Shown here: positions 35,735 through 47,442 of the stretch, piece by piece | How positions within the stretch are numbered: the stretch's first letter is position 1 | Layout of the letters: the number at the start of each line of letters is the position of its first letter | Assembly (NCBI GenBank): GCA_021029095.1 | Contig: JAJOHG010000011.1 | Span: 620,001-684,000 of the forward strand | From: Phellopilus nigrolimitatus | Lineage: Eukaryota; Basidiomycota; Agaricomycetes; Hymenochaetales; Hymenochaetaceae | Length of the DNA: 64,000 bases | Direction of reading: 5' to 3' | Program-made: the position numbers and the translations under genes | Notes under the pieces: generated by a model | What the model saw: the letters and a program-made list of their open reading frames with translations, nothing else | Told to the model about the DNA's origin: nothing | The model's database searches: none

Positions 35735-37645
35735 TGGTCTAGAAGTTGAATACAGGTCAAAGACGAATACGACGTGCAGACTGATGTATGTTCGGGGGAG
35801 AGTGAGTCCGAGTGTCGTCGTGGCCGTTCAGGTTCGAGTCGTCTCTTGCAAGGCGGTGAACACGCTAGACACACGTTCTATCAGGATGTTGCCTAGAAGC
35901 TCTGCCGTTGATAGATTACAAGCTGCTTTTCTTAGGCGCCCAAATGCCCAGAGCCAGGTTTGTCAGCACATCCCATCGATGCACTGAGAAGTCACCACAG
36001 GAGCTCCAGCTGAAGTAATAGATTGAGTATGACTTGACGGGCCGATTTCCAAATCTTGCTAACAGCTCTAGCAGTGAAGCACTGTATTGCAGTGTCCTGT
36101 AAACAGCAAGAGTAAACGTTCATTTCGAACGTGAGGTTGCGCCACCGCGGTGAAATTGTCCACTAGAAGCGCCATACTGTCGATTCCGAGTGGGCAGTGC
36201 GGCGCCAATGCACTATCGCGACTCGCTCGATCTCCACCTACATGTACTTACAGTATGAGCCGACAGTCATTGTAACGAACGAACTCAGCCCAAGGCACCA
36301 ATTGACAAAAATGGCTCGTAAAGGTCTCGCGAGTTTTCAACTCAGAGAGCTGAATTCATCTCCGCAAGAAAGCGGAAACGCGGGGTCATAGAAGTACATG
36401 TAATAGTCAGTATACTTCTTTTTCGTTCATTACAAGTACGCACGTGCTCCAGAGAAAAACCCATACAGCGCAGCGAAGGCAGCGACACAACTGATAGTGC
36501 GAACCGCGAGCATGCAGAATATGAGCACAGTAGAGCTAACAGACGAGAACACCAGCATGTTTGCAACACCAAGAGAACGAACGAGAAAACCTGGCATGAG
36601 GGGTCCGATAAAAGAAACGCCGTTAAGTATGGAGAGTTGGTTTGCGTGTATTCATATCATATCGAATGCCTTTACTATAGAGGAAAGGATGTCTGAACGC
36701 ACCGAATAACAAGCGAAGGGTTGTCTCAAGGCCATGCTCGATCGCATCTAGTTGGAGGTAGAAGTTCGGGAAGAAAAAGACCAGTTCAAAGAGCGTCATT
36801 CAGATCCGAGATGCGGTTAACCCTCATCGTAGAAGCGCCCGAGGGACGCCAGCGTGTGGCCCATGGTCGACAGTTTCCTTTTGCCGTGTCAGAGCTTGAA
36901 CTGCGAACGTTTGGGAAACGCAGACTCGCGCGGTGGGGTGGCGCGATTCCGTGCATGCCTACGGACGTTATATGCCCAGGGGGAGATCGTGTGCGACGCG
37001 ACGGCAGAGGGTCGCGGGAAGCAAGTGCTTGGTCAGACTGTGCTGCTTTGCCGGTCGATCTCTTTTCCGCCTTTGGATCAGCCCCGCCGATATGATTGGT
37101 TGCCACACTTCGGCGTGGATGTAGAAAGTCATGACGATCGACATGGACATCCAAAAAAGGAAATAAGCTGAAAAATCCTGTAGGCAAGCTGTCGCTCGGA
37201 CTAAATTCGTTATTAGATTTGTCTGCAACTTTTGAGTTATGCATATAGTCGCAATCTGCTGTATTTATAAGGTACTCTTATGCAAATTTTGAAGCAGGGA
37301 GTGCCCTTTCTGAGCCTTTGAAATGTGTTTCCTTTTTCGGATGTCCATGTCGATCGTCATGACTTTCTACATCCACCTGTACTTGCGTGTCGCTGAAGTG
37401 TTGATACAATTTTCGGCAGGCTTTCGTCACTCCCGCGGTCGTGTGTTTCCGCACGCAGCTTAAGCTTCTAAAATTCTCAATATCAGCCGCACAAATACCC
37501 CAGAAAAGTATTCGCTCCCGATAAGAATTAAGCACAAAATAAAGGAAATAAAACATTACATCCCGATTGCAAACACCATTTACATGTAACCATAAGATTA
37601 AAGTTGCAAAGCCTGAGAACCACTTTTGCCAAAATAACAAGCCCG
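35735..37645 (-). other. K2 upstream block, SDR remnant and inverted repeat
   Basis: 35780-36400 is ~85-90% like the block upstream of K3 (43880-44500). Within it the minus strand keeps short coding-like tracts in both copies: DTAI..FTARAVSK.WKS..QVILNL, HRWDVLTN..LG.WAPK and a run ending V(S/P)SVF(T/S)AL. These could be 5' exons of the kinase gene or an eroded upstream gene. Around 36830-36890 (GCCAGCGTGTGGCCCATGGT) is a remnant of an SDR start. 37115-37376 holds a separate inverted repeat. Confidence 0.5.
37115..37376. repeat. 49-bp inverted repeat with 164-bp spacer
   Basis: 37115-37163 (GTGGATGTAGAAAGTCATGA...) is the reverse complement of 37328-37376 with one mismatch. The arms are near-identical, so the structure is recent or constrained. 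Both arms contain CATGACGATCGACATGGACA. No flanking target duplication was identified. Confidence 0.8.
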
Positions 37646-38825
37646 TCATACATCTTTCACTTGCTCTTCCAGCCAGTCCCAAAGCTGCTCCCCCGTCTTC
37701 GGGTCCTGCGTGTCTGCTCGCGGCTCGCCCAGCCGCGCCCACGGGATGAGGTACTTCCCATTGAGATCCGCCGTCTCGGGCATCGTCCCACCCCAGAGCT
37801 GCGTCAGTGCACCAAACGACGCTGGAAATAGAAGCAACTTTTGCTGCGAAACAATAATAGTATCAACTTTATTAATCTGGCGCAATTATGCTTTGGATAA
37901 AAGACGTGACTTACAGTGAGCCATTGCCCAATGTTGCCCACGTGCCGCTGGAGGTCCGTCTTGAGGTTTCCGGGGTTGACGGAGATGGAGATGATGCCCT
38001 CATCCGCGTAGCGGCGCGCGAGCTCCTTCGCGACCACGACGTTGCCCTGCGTCCGCGGGTCAGAGCTCAGCAAGAAAACAGACTAAACCTGCGCACGTAT
38101 TTGCTTTGAGAATACAGCCCCTGCTTGCTGCACTTCCTGCGCGCGGGGCTGTCCTTGAGCGTGTCCCACTTGAGTCCGGGCCCGTGGAACATGTGCACCG
38201 AAGAGGAGGTCGTGATGACGCGCGCGTGCTTGTCGGGCGCGGACTTGGCGGTTTCGGTCAGCGTAGGGAGGAGCAGCTTCGTGAAATAGAAATGTCCGAG
38301 GCAGTTCGTCCCGAATTGGAGGTCATAGCCGTCCGCGGTAAGCTGCTCGACGGGAGGGACCATTACGCCTCTGAAGTATCTGATTAGCGCGCTTGTAACA
38401 CTCGAGACTCGAATACTAACCCGTTGTTAAACAGTATATGCAGCTGCGACTCCTTGCTAGAAACAAAGCCTTAACAACAAATATAACAACAAATCAGCAC
38501 GTGCGTACCTTTGAAACTCCTCCGCCGCCTTCTTTATACTTTTCAAGCTCGCGAGGTCGAGCTCCAGATACAACGCCTCCCGCCCAGTCTTGCTCTTTAG
38601 CCCCGCGATGGCGGCCTCCGCCTTTGGCCGGCTGCGCGTGGCCATGTACACCTTCGCGTTCTTGCGGAGGAGCGCGAGGATGGTCTCCTTGCCCACGCCG
38701 GCGTTCCCTCCAGTAACTATAATAACCTTGCCAGAGAGGTCCGGGATGTCGTCGATGCTGAACGCGGGCGCCGGCGGCCTGCTCTGGTCGTAGAGCATGC
38801 GGAGGTGCGTCAGCGTCTGACCCAT
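37646..38825 (-). CDS. S2: short-chain dehydrogenase/reductase, 5 exons, 318 aa
   Basis: Exons 38509-38825, 38421-38456, 38097-38370, 37915-38046, 37646-37843 (minus strand). An NAD(P)-dependent oxidoreductase of the classical SDR type resembling retin-/retinol-dehydrogenase and WW-domain oxidoreductase relatives. Cofactor motif TGGNAGVG (residues ~39-46), LHILFNNG (NNAG equivalent), catalytic TTSSS serine and YSQSK (Tyr and Lys of YxxxK), [11 protein letters not shown], and a family-specific C-terminus [20 protein letters not shown]. The start matches S1 and S3 ([14 protein letters not shown]). Exon 2 is only 36 nt. No membrane anchor. The substrate cannot be told. It lies between two kinase-TPR genes on the same strand. 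Confidence 0.9.
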
Positions 38826-41073
38826 GGTCTGCAGTTCCGTTTCGTCGGTGGAAAGAGTCGGGAATCAAAGCCTGTCCAGGGGGATGAAGAGACGCATTGA
38901 CGAGCGTGTATGCAGACCCATATATACATTATATACATATACCAGGGCGCGTGAGACGAACGGCCGAGCGAGCGAGCGAGCGTGCGTATGCTGCACGGCA
39001 GAAGCACCCGAGGAATTTTGGATCCAGAAGCATTTACGTAGTGCTTAGTCATACATAGTAGGCCCGCCCACGATGCCGATACCAGCTCTCCAATCCGAGA
39101 CTACTTACGGGTAGTCATGGGAGACCTAGAAATCAGAATTGGGCCATCTTACGAAAGATTTTTGTCAAGCTGAGATTACTTTGCATAAATACTAGGTTTG
39201 GCTAGGGCTAAGAAAAACTTGCAGTCAGTCAAAGGCCGGTAGAGCTTTTACGAATACCTCGCGTATCCGCCCTATAGAGTAAGCCTCGCAGAGCGATACG
39301 AAGTCTTCATGGTCTCTGGCGGTATTGCTATGCCACTTCGGCAAGACTAATCAAACGGAGGCACGTGAGCGATTAGTCAGAGTCAATAGTGGACCCGCTG
39401 ACGGTGCTGCCGTCGCATTTCCCATCGTAGAGATTATGTATGGACCAACGCCCTTCATCGCCGCGCTCCGCTCCGACGCATTTTCCACTTTCCCGTCGGT
39501 GCGTTAGGGCATTTAGCTCGACGCGGTGCGCCTGACTTGACGCGTACATGCCTTTTCAGACTGGAGTTCTATCGCCTCGACGTGCGGAACGGTTTAGGTG
39601 CGTAATTTCAAGACAATCAGACCGCCGCCTCACGCACCACCACCATCCTCGCTTCTGTTTTTGTCTTGAAATAAAGTTGATAAGTGCTACAGTACATTTA
39701 AGCGAGCTAAGTTCCATCGTTCGCTAATGGAAAACCGTCTGCGAACTCGAGCGAGACATCCACTCCGCCGACAGTTAACGCGCTAATACAACATTAATTG
39801 TAACAATGCCGCCCGAAGGTGCCTCTGGCGGGAAATCGAGGTCGTCTGGGCCGCAGGGTGGGTAGTGTTGCGCCGGGCGCGATGAAGGGTGCAGGCGCGT
39901 AGGGCGGAGGCAGGGCTGCCGGTGCGTTCATCGTTTGCTCTCGAACAATCATTTCCCCTGCTTTCCCCTTGCTTCCGCTCTACGAATCTTTTCTTTTCTC
40001 TAGTATCTGATTAAACTGAAGCTGGCATCCTTATAACAATCAGTGCCTTGTCTTTACCTGACGTGCGCATCGGCGCGAAAGCTGCAATGTACATCCTCGA
40101 ATATCTTACAGCCGAAGCTTCTGGAACTCGCCGGTTCGTTTTTCGATTTTTACACCGAAAATGTGTCTAATTCATATAATTTGATTTTCTAAAAATGTTA
40201 GTTTCTATCTCGGTTTAGGTCTCGCTAGACTACGCCTCAACGGGCATGCACGTGAAGCGTATTACCCCGCGGCATCTGCAGCGCGCGATTCGTGCGTGCT
40301 CAGGCACCGCCCTAGACTTTATTTTTCGCCTTCACGCTTAAAGTGAGAGCCTTGTGGATGGACGATTAGACACCTACTCGCAGCGTGCACGAGGGTATCA
40401 AGCTCCTCGTCCCCAACGTCACATGAGACGTCAGAGACATCTGGAAAAGAGGGGCGCATTGGCTACATGGCTATATGTGTACGTCTCAATCTCTTGCTTT
40501 CGACTGATGTCGTGCGGATCTTCATTACTTGTTTATCTCCTCTATTCCGTCAGCTTTTGTTTCGTCAAATTTGTCGAGAATCCAGTCATGAGTGGTTGCT
40601 AAAACGTGTACTTACATATGTTATGCCTTTTGCTTTTCTACTTTTCTCGTTTCCAATATCAAATTCAAGCGGCCATTGGCTATCGTTCCTCTTTTTTTTT
40701 TCGACCACTGCTGATAAATGCTTTGCTAGCTTTTCCGATTTTACCTTCGACACGAGCTCTTCGTGTGTCGTATCTCATCTACCTGTAGATCCCTCTTGCC
40801 CAGATTATATTGCACGTGTGAATGAGAAAAGAAATAGTTGAAACCACCGTGAAAAGAATGCAGAGAGAAATTTTGTATTTATCAAATAACAAGATTTCCC
40901 ATAGCACTAAACAGCAAGATGTCTGAAATATTGGGTGAGCAACTGCTATATATCTACACAACATGAGTTAAGTCACAAAGTCATTGGAACCTGCACACTA
41001 TACTGATTGTCAGAGCCTTTCCAGCCCTCTGCCATTTGCACAAGTACTGTCTGAGCCTATAATGCCTCCCGAG
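38826..41073. other. 2.2-kb spacer upstream of S2
   Basis: 38826-39330 is the duplicated SDR promoter block shared with S1 and S3. From 39330 to 41073 no gene was recognised; open frames are short and AT rich toward 40500-40980. Confidence 0.5.
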
Positions 41074-43838
41074 TCAAGTTCCCAGCTTTTCCAAAACTTG
41101 AGACATAATTCTAAGAGACTCTGCAAGATACGGGTTGAATATATCCGGATCTTTCTCAGCAAGTGCCTCCGTGATAGAAACTGCCCTCTGGAGAGCCTGC
41201 AGTGCTTCTTCATACCTGCCTAGCTGTTCCAGGTATAATCCCATCGAATGAAAAGAGTCTGCAAGAACTGGATTGAATCTGTCCGGATCCTTCACAGCAA
41301 GTGCCTCCCTGATAGGAACTAATCTCTGGAATGCCTGGAATGCTTCTTCATGTCTGCCTAGCCTGTCCAGGCAATGCCCGATACAATGAAGAGAGTCTGC
41401 AATAAGTGGATTGAGTCCATCCGGATCCTTCTCAGCAAGTGCCTCCCTGATAGGAACTGTCCTCTGGAACACCTGCAATGCTTCTTCATATTGGCCTAGC
41501 CTTTCTAGGTTAATCCCCATACCATAAAAAGAGTTTGCAAGATCTGGATTGAATCTGTCCGGACCCTTCTCAGCAAGTGCCTCCATGATAGAGACTGCCT
41601 TCTGGTAAGCCTGCGATGCTTCTTCATGTCTGCCTACCCTTTCCAGGCTGTTACCCATATTATGAAACAAGTTTGCAAGATCTGGATTAAATCTGTCCAG
41701 ATCCTTCTCAGCAAGTGCCTCTGTGATAGAAACTGCCCTCTGGAGAGCCTGCAATGCCTGTTCTTGTCTTCCTAGCTCTGATGAAGTACCTGGCATATCA
41801 CAAAGAGGATGTGTAATCAATATGCCGCTTGCCACCAAGGTCAACTGCTGCTCACTTGTCTCAACTGCATCAAGGACAGTCTGGGAGGCCAGTTCGGTAG
41901 GCAATTTCGGGAGTCGTATGACAGAGATATGGTCTAGAGATGAGCCTAGTGTGCTCTCCTTATGCTCCTTTTGTACAAACTCCTCTACATTGCCTCCTGC
42001 CATTTCTTGGCTTGAATCTTTGAGGTTATCAGGAATATCAATAGCTGTAATTTTGTTTTGTCAGAACTGTGCTGTGGGAAATGGATGAGAAGGAGAAACT
42101 TTACTTCGAGGTGAGTCGGATAGATCTCTAACTTTTTTGAATAAAGGTCTTTGCACGATTTCACCTTCTGCACCTTCTAAATCATGAACAATGTGCACTG
42201 TTTGTGAATCCTACAAAAGATATTATGTGTGAGCTCCGTCAGGACAAAAGTAAGGTCTTCTTACACTGGTAATAGGATCCTTGTCGCCTTTATGGACTCG
42301 CTCATCCTTGCGCAACTTGATGTCTGAAAACCAGCTGCGTAAAGGGCCAGTGGTAGGGACACCTTGGAATCGCAATTTGGAGAACCAGGCTCGGTGCTTA
42401 AATCTATGCTTAGTGTTCTCTGTCAGACCTGGCCTTGTTGGGTCTACTCCACCGGACTCGGTAAATCGCGAAGAACCAACAAACTGTGACCCCAAGTGCG
42501 TCGCACTCAGATTTTCATTGCCACGGGAGCCACTAAGGGTCTTATCGAGAGGCTGGTTGACACTGGATTGCATAAGATGGAGACGGTCAACTACTGCTGC
42601 CTGTGGAGATGAGTCGTTGGCATTCGAGTGCGGTATGGCAAGGATTTGTTGATTGGAAAAAACGGGATGACCGGAATGCTCTTCTCTTTGTAGAATTCTC
42701 AAAGTGGAGGCGATATATTCGATTCCAGGCCGTTTTCCAGGGATATCCCAGCAAGTCTGACACAAGTCCCATAGCTTCTGGTAATGAACCGGCCGCGTCT
42801 CTATCGACGCGGGCCGCAAAGGCTGGTTGCCCTGGAAAATGTGAAGGATCACGAGCGCATCGTTCTTGAGATGAAAGAAAGGTAATTCCTTCGTAAGCAA
42901 TTCCTGTGAGCGTATAAGGAGAAATTAAATATACCCAACACAAGAACAGCTGCGCAGGAAATAGCACTTACGTACACCGTCATGCCAAAAGCCCAAATGT
43001 CCGACTCCATCGAATGTGTATTCGGAGGCTCACAAATCTCAAGCAGCTCTTTGGACATCCACCTCAATGACCCCTTTGTTCCATTGTTCTGTGAGCTAGT
43101 CCCACCGAACGTCTGCGACGAAATAAGAATTCGAGATATTCCAAAATCACAGATTCGAGGTAGCCCATCGTCCGAGATTAACACGTTTTCCTGATTTAAT
43201 GTATGTGTACAGTCCATCAAAGGAAGAAAGCGAGCTTTAACTCACGGCTTTCAAATCAGAATGTACGACGCCTTCACCATGAAGATATTCGAGACCCTCT
43301 GCTATCCCAATTACCTAAAGGTTGAAGGTGAGTGTAAACGCACGTGGACGACTGATAAAGAATTCGAACACACCAAAGGCAAGAGGTCGAGGTCTGGACG
43401 TCTTTCCAGATATCTCCTGACTGTTCCATTCTCCATCCATTCTGAGATAAGGGAAAGAAAATTGCCTTCCAACAAGTATCCGCAAAACGGCAGGATATTG
43501 GGATGGTTGAGACCTGACCACACGCAAATCTCCCGTGCAAGATACTGGATTATACGTGCAATGAGTCCGCACACTTAAGACAAATCCGAAAGGCCCGTAT
43601 TTACCCTTGTGAAATTCGCTTCGCCGAGATGTATACGGATACGCTTGACTGCGACTTTACGCGGCTCGGAAGAGCCATATTTGAGCCAACGACCTTCGAA
43701 GACGTCGCAGTATCCGCCACACGCTACCACCACAGAATTAGTCCGCACGGCGTCCGTAAGATCCAGATCCGCCCGCTTCCCGAGGACCTCGTCGAGAATT
43801 TCTCTGGGACTGCGACGAAGTGCTGTTTCTTCACTCAT
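41074..43838 (-). CDS. K3: protein kinase-TPR fusion, 7 exons, 802 aa
   Basis: Exons 43605-43838, 43374-43544, 43246-43314, 42972-43190, 42265-42903, 42105-42210, 41074-42044 (minus strand). The kinase half parallels K2: GGYCDVFEGRW, KVAVKRI, VVHSDLKAENVL, CDFGISRI, DIWAFGMTVYE. The linker is longer than in K2 (about 200 extra residues including SATHLGSQFV and WFSKLRFQGVPTTGPLRSWF) and is shared with K1; K2 has lost this part. The TPR exon has about six repeats, each with EALAEKDPDRFNPDLA and GR.EEALQ.FQR. Exon 4 and its introns are almost identical in K2 and K3, whereas flanking exons differ more, which suggests gene conversion. All catalytic residues are present. Confidence 0.88.
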
Positions 43839-44510
43839 TGGCCTAGAAATTGATTACAGGTCAAAGATCAATGCGACGTGCTGCTAGTATAGACTGAGGT
43901 ATGTTGGAGGAGAGTGAGTCCAAGTGTCGTCGCGGCCGTTCAGGTTCGAGTCATCTCTAGCAAGGCGCTGAACACGCTGGGTACACGTTGTATTAGGATG
44001 TTTCCTGGAAGCTTTGCGATTGATAGATTACAAACTGTTATTCTTAGGCGCCCAAACGCCCAGAGTCGGGTTTGTCAGCACATCCCATCGATGCACTGAG
44101 AAGTCATCACAGGAGCTCCAGGCTACCGCTGAAGGAATAGGTTGAGTATGACTTGACGGACCGATTTCCAATCCTTGCTAACAGCTCTAGCAGTGAAGTA
44201 CAGTATTGCAGTGTCCTGTGAGCAGCAGGAGTAAACGTTCGTTTCGAACATGAGGGTGAAATTGACCACTAAAAGCGCCATACTGTCGATTCCGAGTGGG
44301 CAGTGCGGCGCCAATGCACTATCGCGACTCGCTCAATCTCCACCTACTTACAGTATGAGCCGACAGTCCGCATTGGAAACGAACGAACAAAGCCCGAGGC
44401 ACCAATCGACAAAAATGGCTGATAAAAGGCACACGAGTTTTCAACTCGGAGAGCTGAATTTATTTCCGCGAGAAAGCGGAAACGCGGGGTCATATAAGTA
44501 ACAGCTGTAC
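43839..44510 (-). other. Conserved block upstream of K3
   Basis: Matches the block upstream of K2. At 44123-44314 the minus strand has a 63-codon frame (MALLVVNFTLMFETNVYSCC and onward to QVILNLFLQR) whose second half is shared with K2 but whose start is shifted by a small indel there. It may be an upstream exon, an uORF-bearing leader or an eroded gene. Confidence 0.45.
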
Positions 44511-44584
44511 ATATGAAAACCAGACGATCCGGACTCGACCGTCAGGGGACGGATGCCGTTGAAGCGACAAAATATGTACAAAAC

Positions 44585-45128
44585 TCAATCAGCCGAAAAG
44601 GCGATCAAGAGGGGCATAGAGAATATAAGAGACCGCAAACAAAACCGGTATTGGTGAGGACAAGTCGAGTCGGGACGTATCGCAAAAGGAGAAAGGGAAA
44701 AAAAAAAGTAAGTATCATATTCAGTGATCAGCGTCGCGTGAGCAATACGGAGATGCAAAATTACATCGGTTTTCCGATACTTTTGCAGAGCACAGTCAGA
44801 GTACAAAGGTCCGCTTTCTCTCGTCCTCCTCGCACTCAATAGTTGCGAACGGAAGCGCGTCCAGTTGGTCGATGGCATGCGGTGTGCGCCGTTCGCGGCG
44901 TCCACGTAGCCTGCAAGGAGCAGCTGGATGAACGAGATGAATGTCAGCAAGAAACCTGTATAGACAACCAAGGATTAATCCTAGTCCCCAAGCTTTGCAC
45001 TCACCCGACACAGTGATGGTCGCGTCTGTGTTCTGCAGGTGGGCGGACAGTTCATGGCGCACGAACGCGCGCGTGGTGATTACGGTGACGAAGGAAAGCA
45101 GCGAAGCGACGAGGGTGGACGTGACGTG
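44585..45128 (-). CDS. Hypothetical membrane protein, 3' exons only
   Basis: Two exons are supported: 45005-45128 preceded by a pyrimidine-rich CTTCTCCTTCTCGTAG acceptor, and 44585-44955 joined in frame through a GTGAGT donor and CTATACAG acceptor. The chain begins TSTLVASLLSFVTVITTRAF (probable membrane segment), then HELSAHLQNTDATITVSGF, LLTFISFIQLLLAGYVDAA (second membrane segment) and a polar tail. The 5' exon was not found, so the gene may be truncated. It lies between K3 and S3, in the position that is gene-less between K2 and S2. No family recognised. Confidence 0.35.
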
Positions 45129-45527
45129 CTACGAGAAGGAGAAGGTCAACGTGAGGAAGGTCATCGCGGCGGCTGTGGACGCATGGCAGAGCGGCGTCGC
45201 GTAACGAAGGTTGATCAAGGCACGTGATCAATTTGTGGTCGGGACAGCTCACGCGTGACACGCCGGCGGCGCTCCGCCGACCACTTACCTCAGCGCACAG
45301 CCCCCGTGTCCTTCCTCACGTGATTTCGGCGGCATTTTCTGTAGCCTAGGCTTTCGTCACTCACGCGGTCGTACGTACTTCGAATATCCGCAGCTCGCAC
45401 AGGTAAAAGTATTCATACCACTTAGAACTATGCGCAGTCGTACAGAATAGAGAATAAAAAATACAAAGTAACAATAGAATGAAAGTTGCGAAGTCTGAGG
45501 AGCGTCTTTGCGGAAACCTTAAGCCCG

Positions 45528-46704
45528 TCATACATCCTTCACCTGCTCTTCCAGCCAATCCCAGAGCTGCTCGCCCGTCTTCGGGTCCTGCGTGTCCGCA
45601 CGCGGCTCGCCCAAACGCGCCCACGGGATGAGATACTTCCCGTTCAGCTCCGCCGTCTCGGGCATCGTCGCGCCCCAGAGCTGCGTCAGCGCGCCGAACG
45701 GCGCGGGAAAGCACATTAACGTTTGCTGCAATATCGAGTTTGTCAGTCCGCCGTAAATATGCGGTGGAGAGAGAAGAGCGACTTGCAATGAGCCATTGCC
45801 CGACGTTGCCCGCGTGCCGCTGGAGGTCCGTCTTAAGATTGCCGGGGTTGACGGAGATGGAGACGATGCCCTCGTCCGCGTAGCGGCGCGCGAGCTCCCT
45901 CGCGACCACGACGTTTCCCTGCGTCCGTCAGTGAGTCAGAACCAGGTAGAGTAACGAAGACACCGAAGCTGCGCACGAATTTGCTTTGCGCATACAGCGC
46001 CGCCGTGCTCCATTTCTTGCGCGCAGGACTGTCCTTGAGCGTGTCCCAACTGAACCCGCGCCCGTGGAGCAGGTGCCCCGACGAGGAGGTCGTGACGACG
46101 CGCACGTGCTTGTCGGGTGTGGACTTTGCCGTCTCGATTAGCGTGGGGAGGAGGAGCTTCGTGAAGTAGAAGTGCCCGAGGCAGTTCGTCCCGAACTGGA
46201 GGTCGTAGCCGTCCGCGGTGAGCTGCTCGATCGGGGGAATCATGACGCCTCTGAGATGTTCGGTTAGCAAATTTGCAAAATGAGAGACGGGGGCACTCGC
46301 CCGTTGTTGAATAGGATATGTAGCTGCGTCTCCTTGCTGTAAAAAAGTGTGAACGACAAATATAATAGCAAATCGGCAAATGCGTACCTTTGAAACTCCT
46401 CCGCTGCCTTCTTTATGCCTTTCAGGCTCGCGAGGTCGAGCTCCAGAAACAGCGCCTCCCGGCCCGTTTGCGCCTTCAGCTCCGCGATGGCGGCTTCCGC
46501 TTTCGGCTGGCTGCGCGAAGCCATGTACACCTTCGCGTTCTTGCGGAGGAGCGCGAGGATGGTCTCCTTGCCCACGCCGGTGTTCCCTCCAGTAACTATA
46601 ATAACCTTGCCAGAGAGGTCCGGGATGTCGTCGATGTTGAACGCGGGCGCCGGCGGCCTGCTCTGGTCGTAGAACATGCGGAGGTGCGTCAGCATCTGGC
46701 CCAT
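45528..46704 (-). CDS. S3: short-chain dehydrogenase/reductase, 5 exons, two GC-AG introns, 318 aa
   Basis: Exons 46388-46704, 46301-46336, 45977-46250, 45787-45918, 45528-45725 (minus strand). Length and phases equal S2. Motifs: [59 protein letters not shown]. Introns 2 and 4 start with GC instead of GT (GCGAGT and GCAAGT), where S1 and S2 have GTGAGT/GTTAGT and GTAAGT. GCAAGT is a known functional variant; GCGAGT is weaker. The protein is otherwise intact, so it is annotated as a gene with reduced splicing possible. Substrate unknown. Confidence 0.85.
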
Positions 46705-47442
46705 GGTCGGCAGCTACGATTTGTCGGTGGAAAGAGTTGGGAATTGAAATCTGTCCACAGAGATAGAGAGCCTGCCTATAAACGTATCTGCTAGGAGAAC
46801 GGCCGAGCGTGGCAGCGCGTGCGTATGCTAGACGGCAGAAGTACCCGGAGAAACTACGTAGGCGCTTCGTCATGCCGATCCCCGAGCTCCCAATCCGAGG
46901 CTGCTTACGGCACGTAGCTTAGCCTTTGGACCATACATATACATATAATATCGAGCTGCGAAGGAGTTTTGTTGAGCTTTGCAAAAATACTCGGTTTGGA
47001 TCGGGCTTAGAACAGCTTGCATAGACAGTCAGGAGTCGGCAGAGTTATTACAAGTACCGAGCGTCTTCCTATAGAGCAAGCCTCGGAAGGTGATACAGGA
47101 ACTTTGCGGGCTCTGGCTGCATGACAGCGGCTAGCTAGTAGCAAGGCCGAGTTCATGATACATATAGTGATATGAGACGCGTTTCGGGCTGATTAGCTAC
47201 CGGATCAACTGCTGATGGTGTGCCGACATAATAATATTTTCTATCATTTTTCAGTTCGGCCTACCGGGAGTTCTTGGAGAAGTGGCTCAAGTCAACGAAG
47301 GCTAAACTGCTTATATATATATATATACCTATGAGACTTCCTAGTCCTGGTTAAACATCAGTAGTTAGACAAGGGAAGGTTTTCAACAAACCTGGGATTG
47401 CAAAGCACATTCCCATGCGTGCCCGAAGTGCCGCGACGTAAA
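46705..47442. other. S3 upstream region
   Basis: The first ~430 bases match the SDR promoter block of S1 and S2. A TA dinucleotide run is at about 47312-47327. Nothing else recognised before the inverted-repeat element. Confidence 0.5.

Noticed and set aside
45129..45131. TAG as a premature stop in the membrane-protein frame
   Set aside because: It is preceded by CTTCTCCTTCTCG, so it is better read as a 3' splice site (..CGTAG|CAC) than as a stop.
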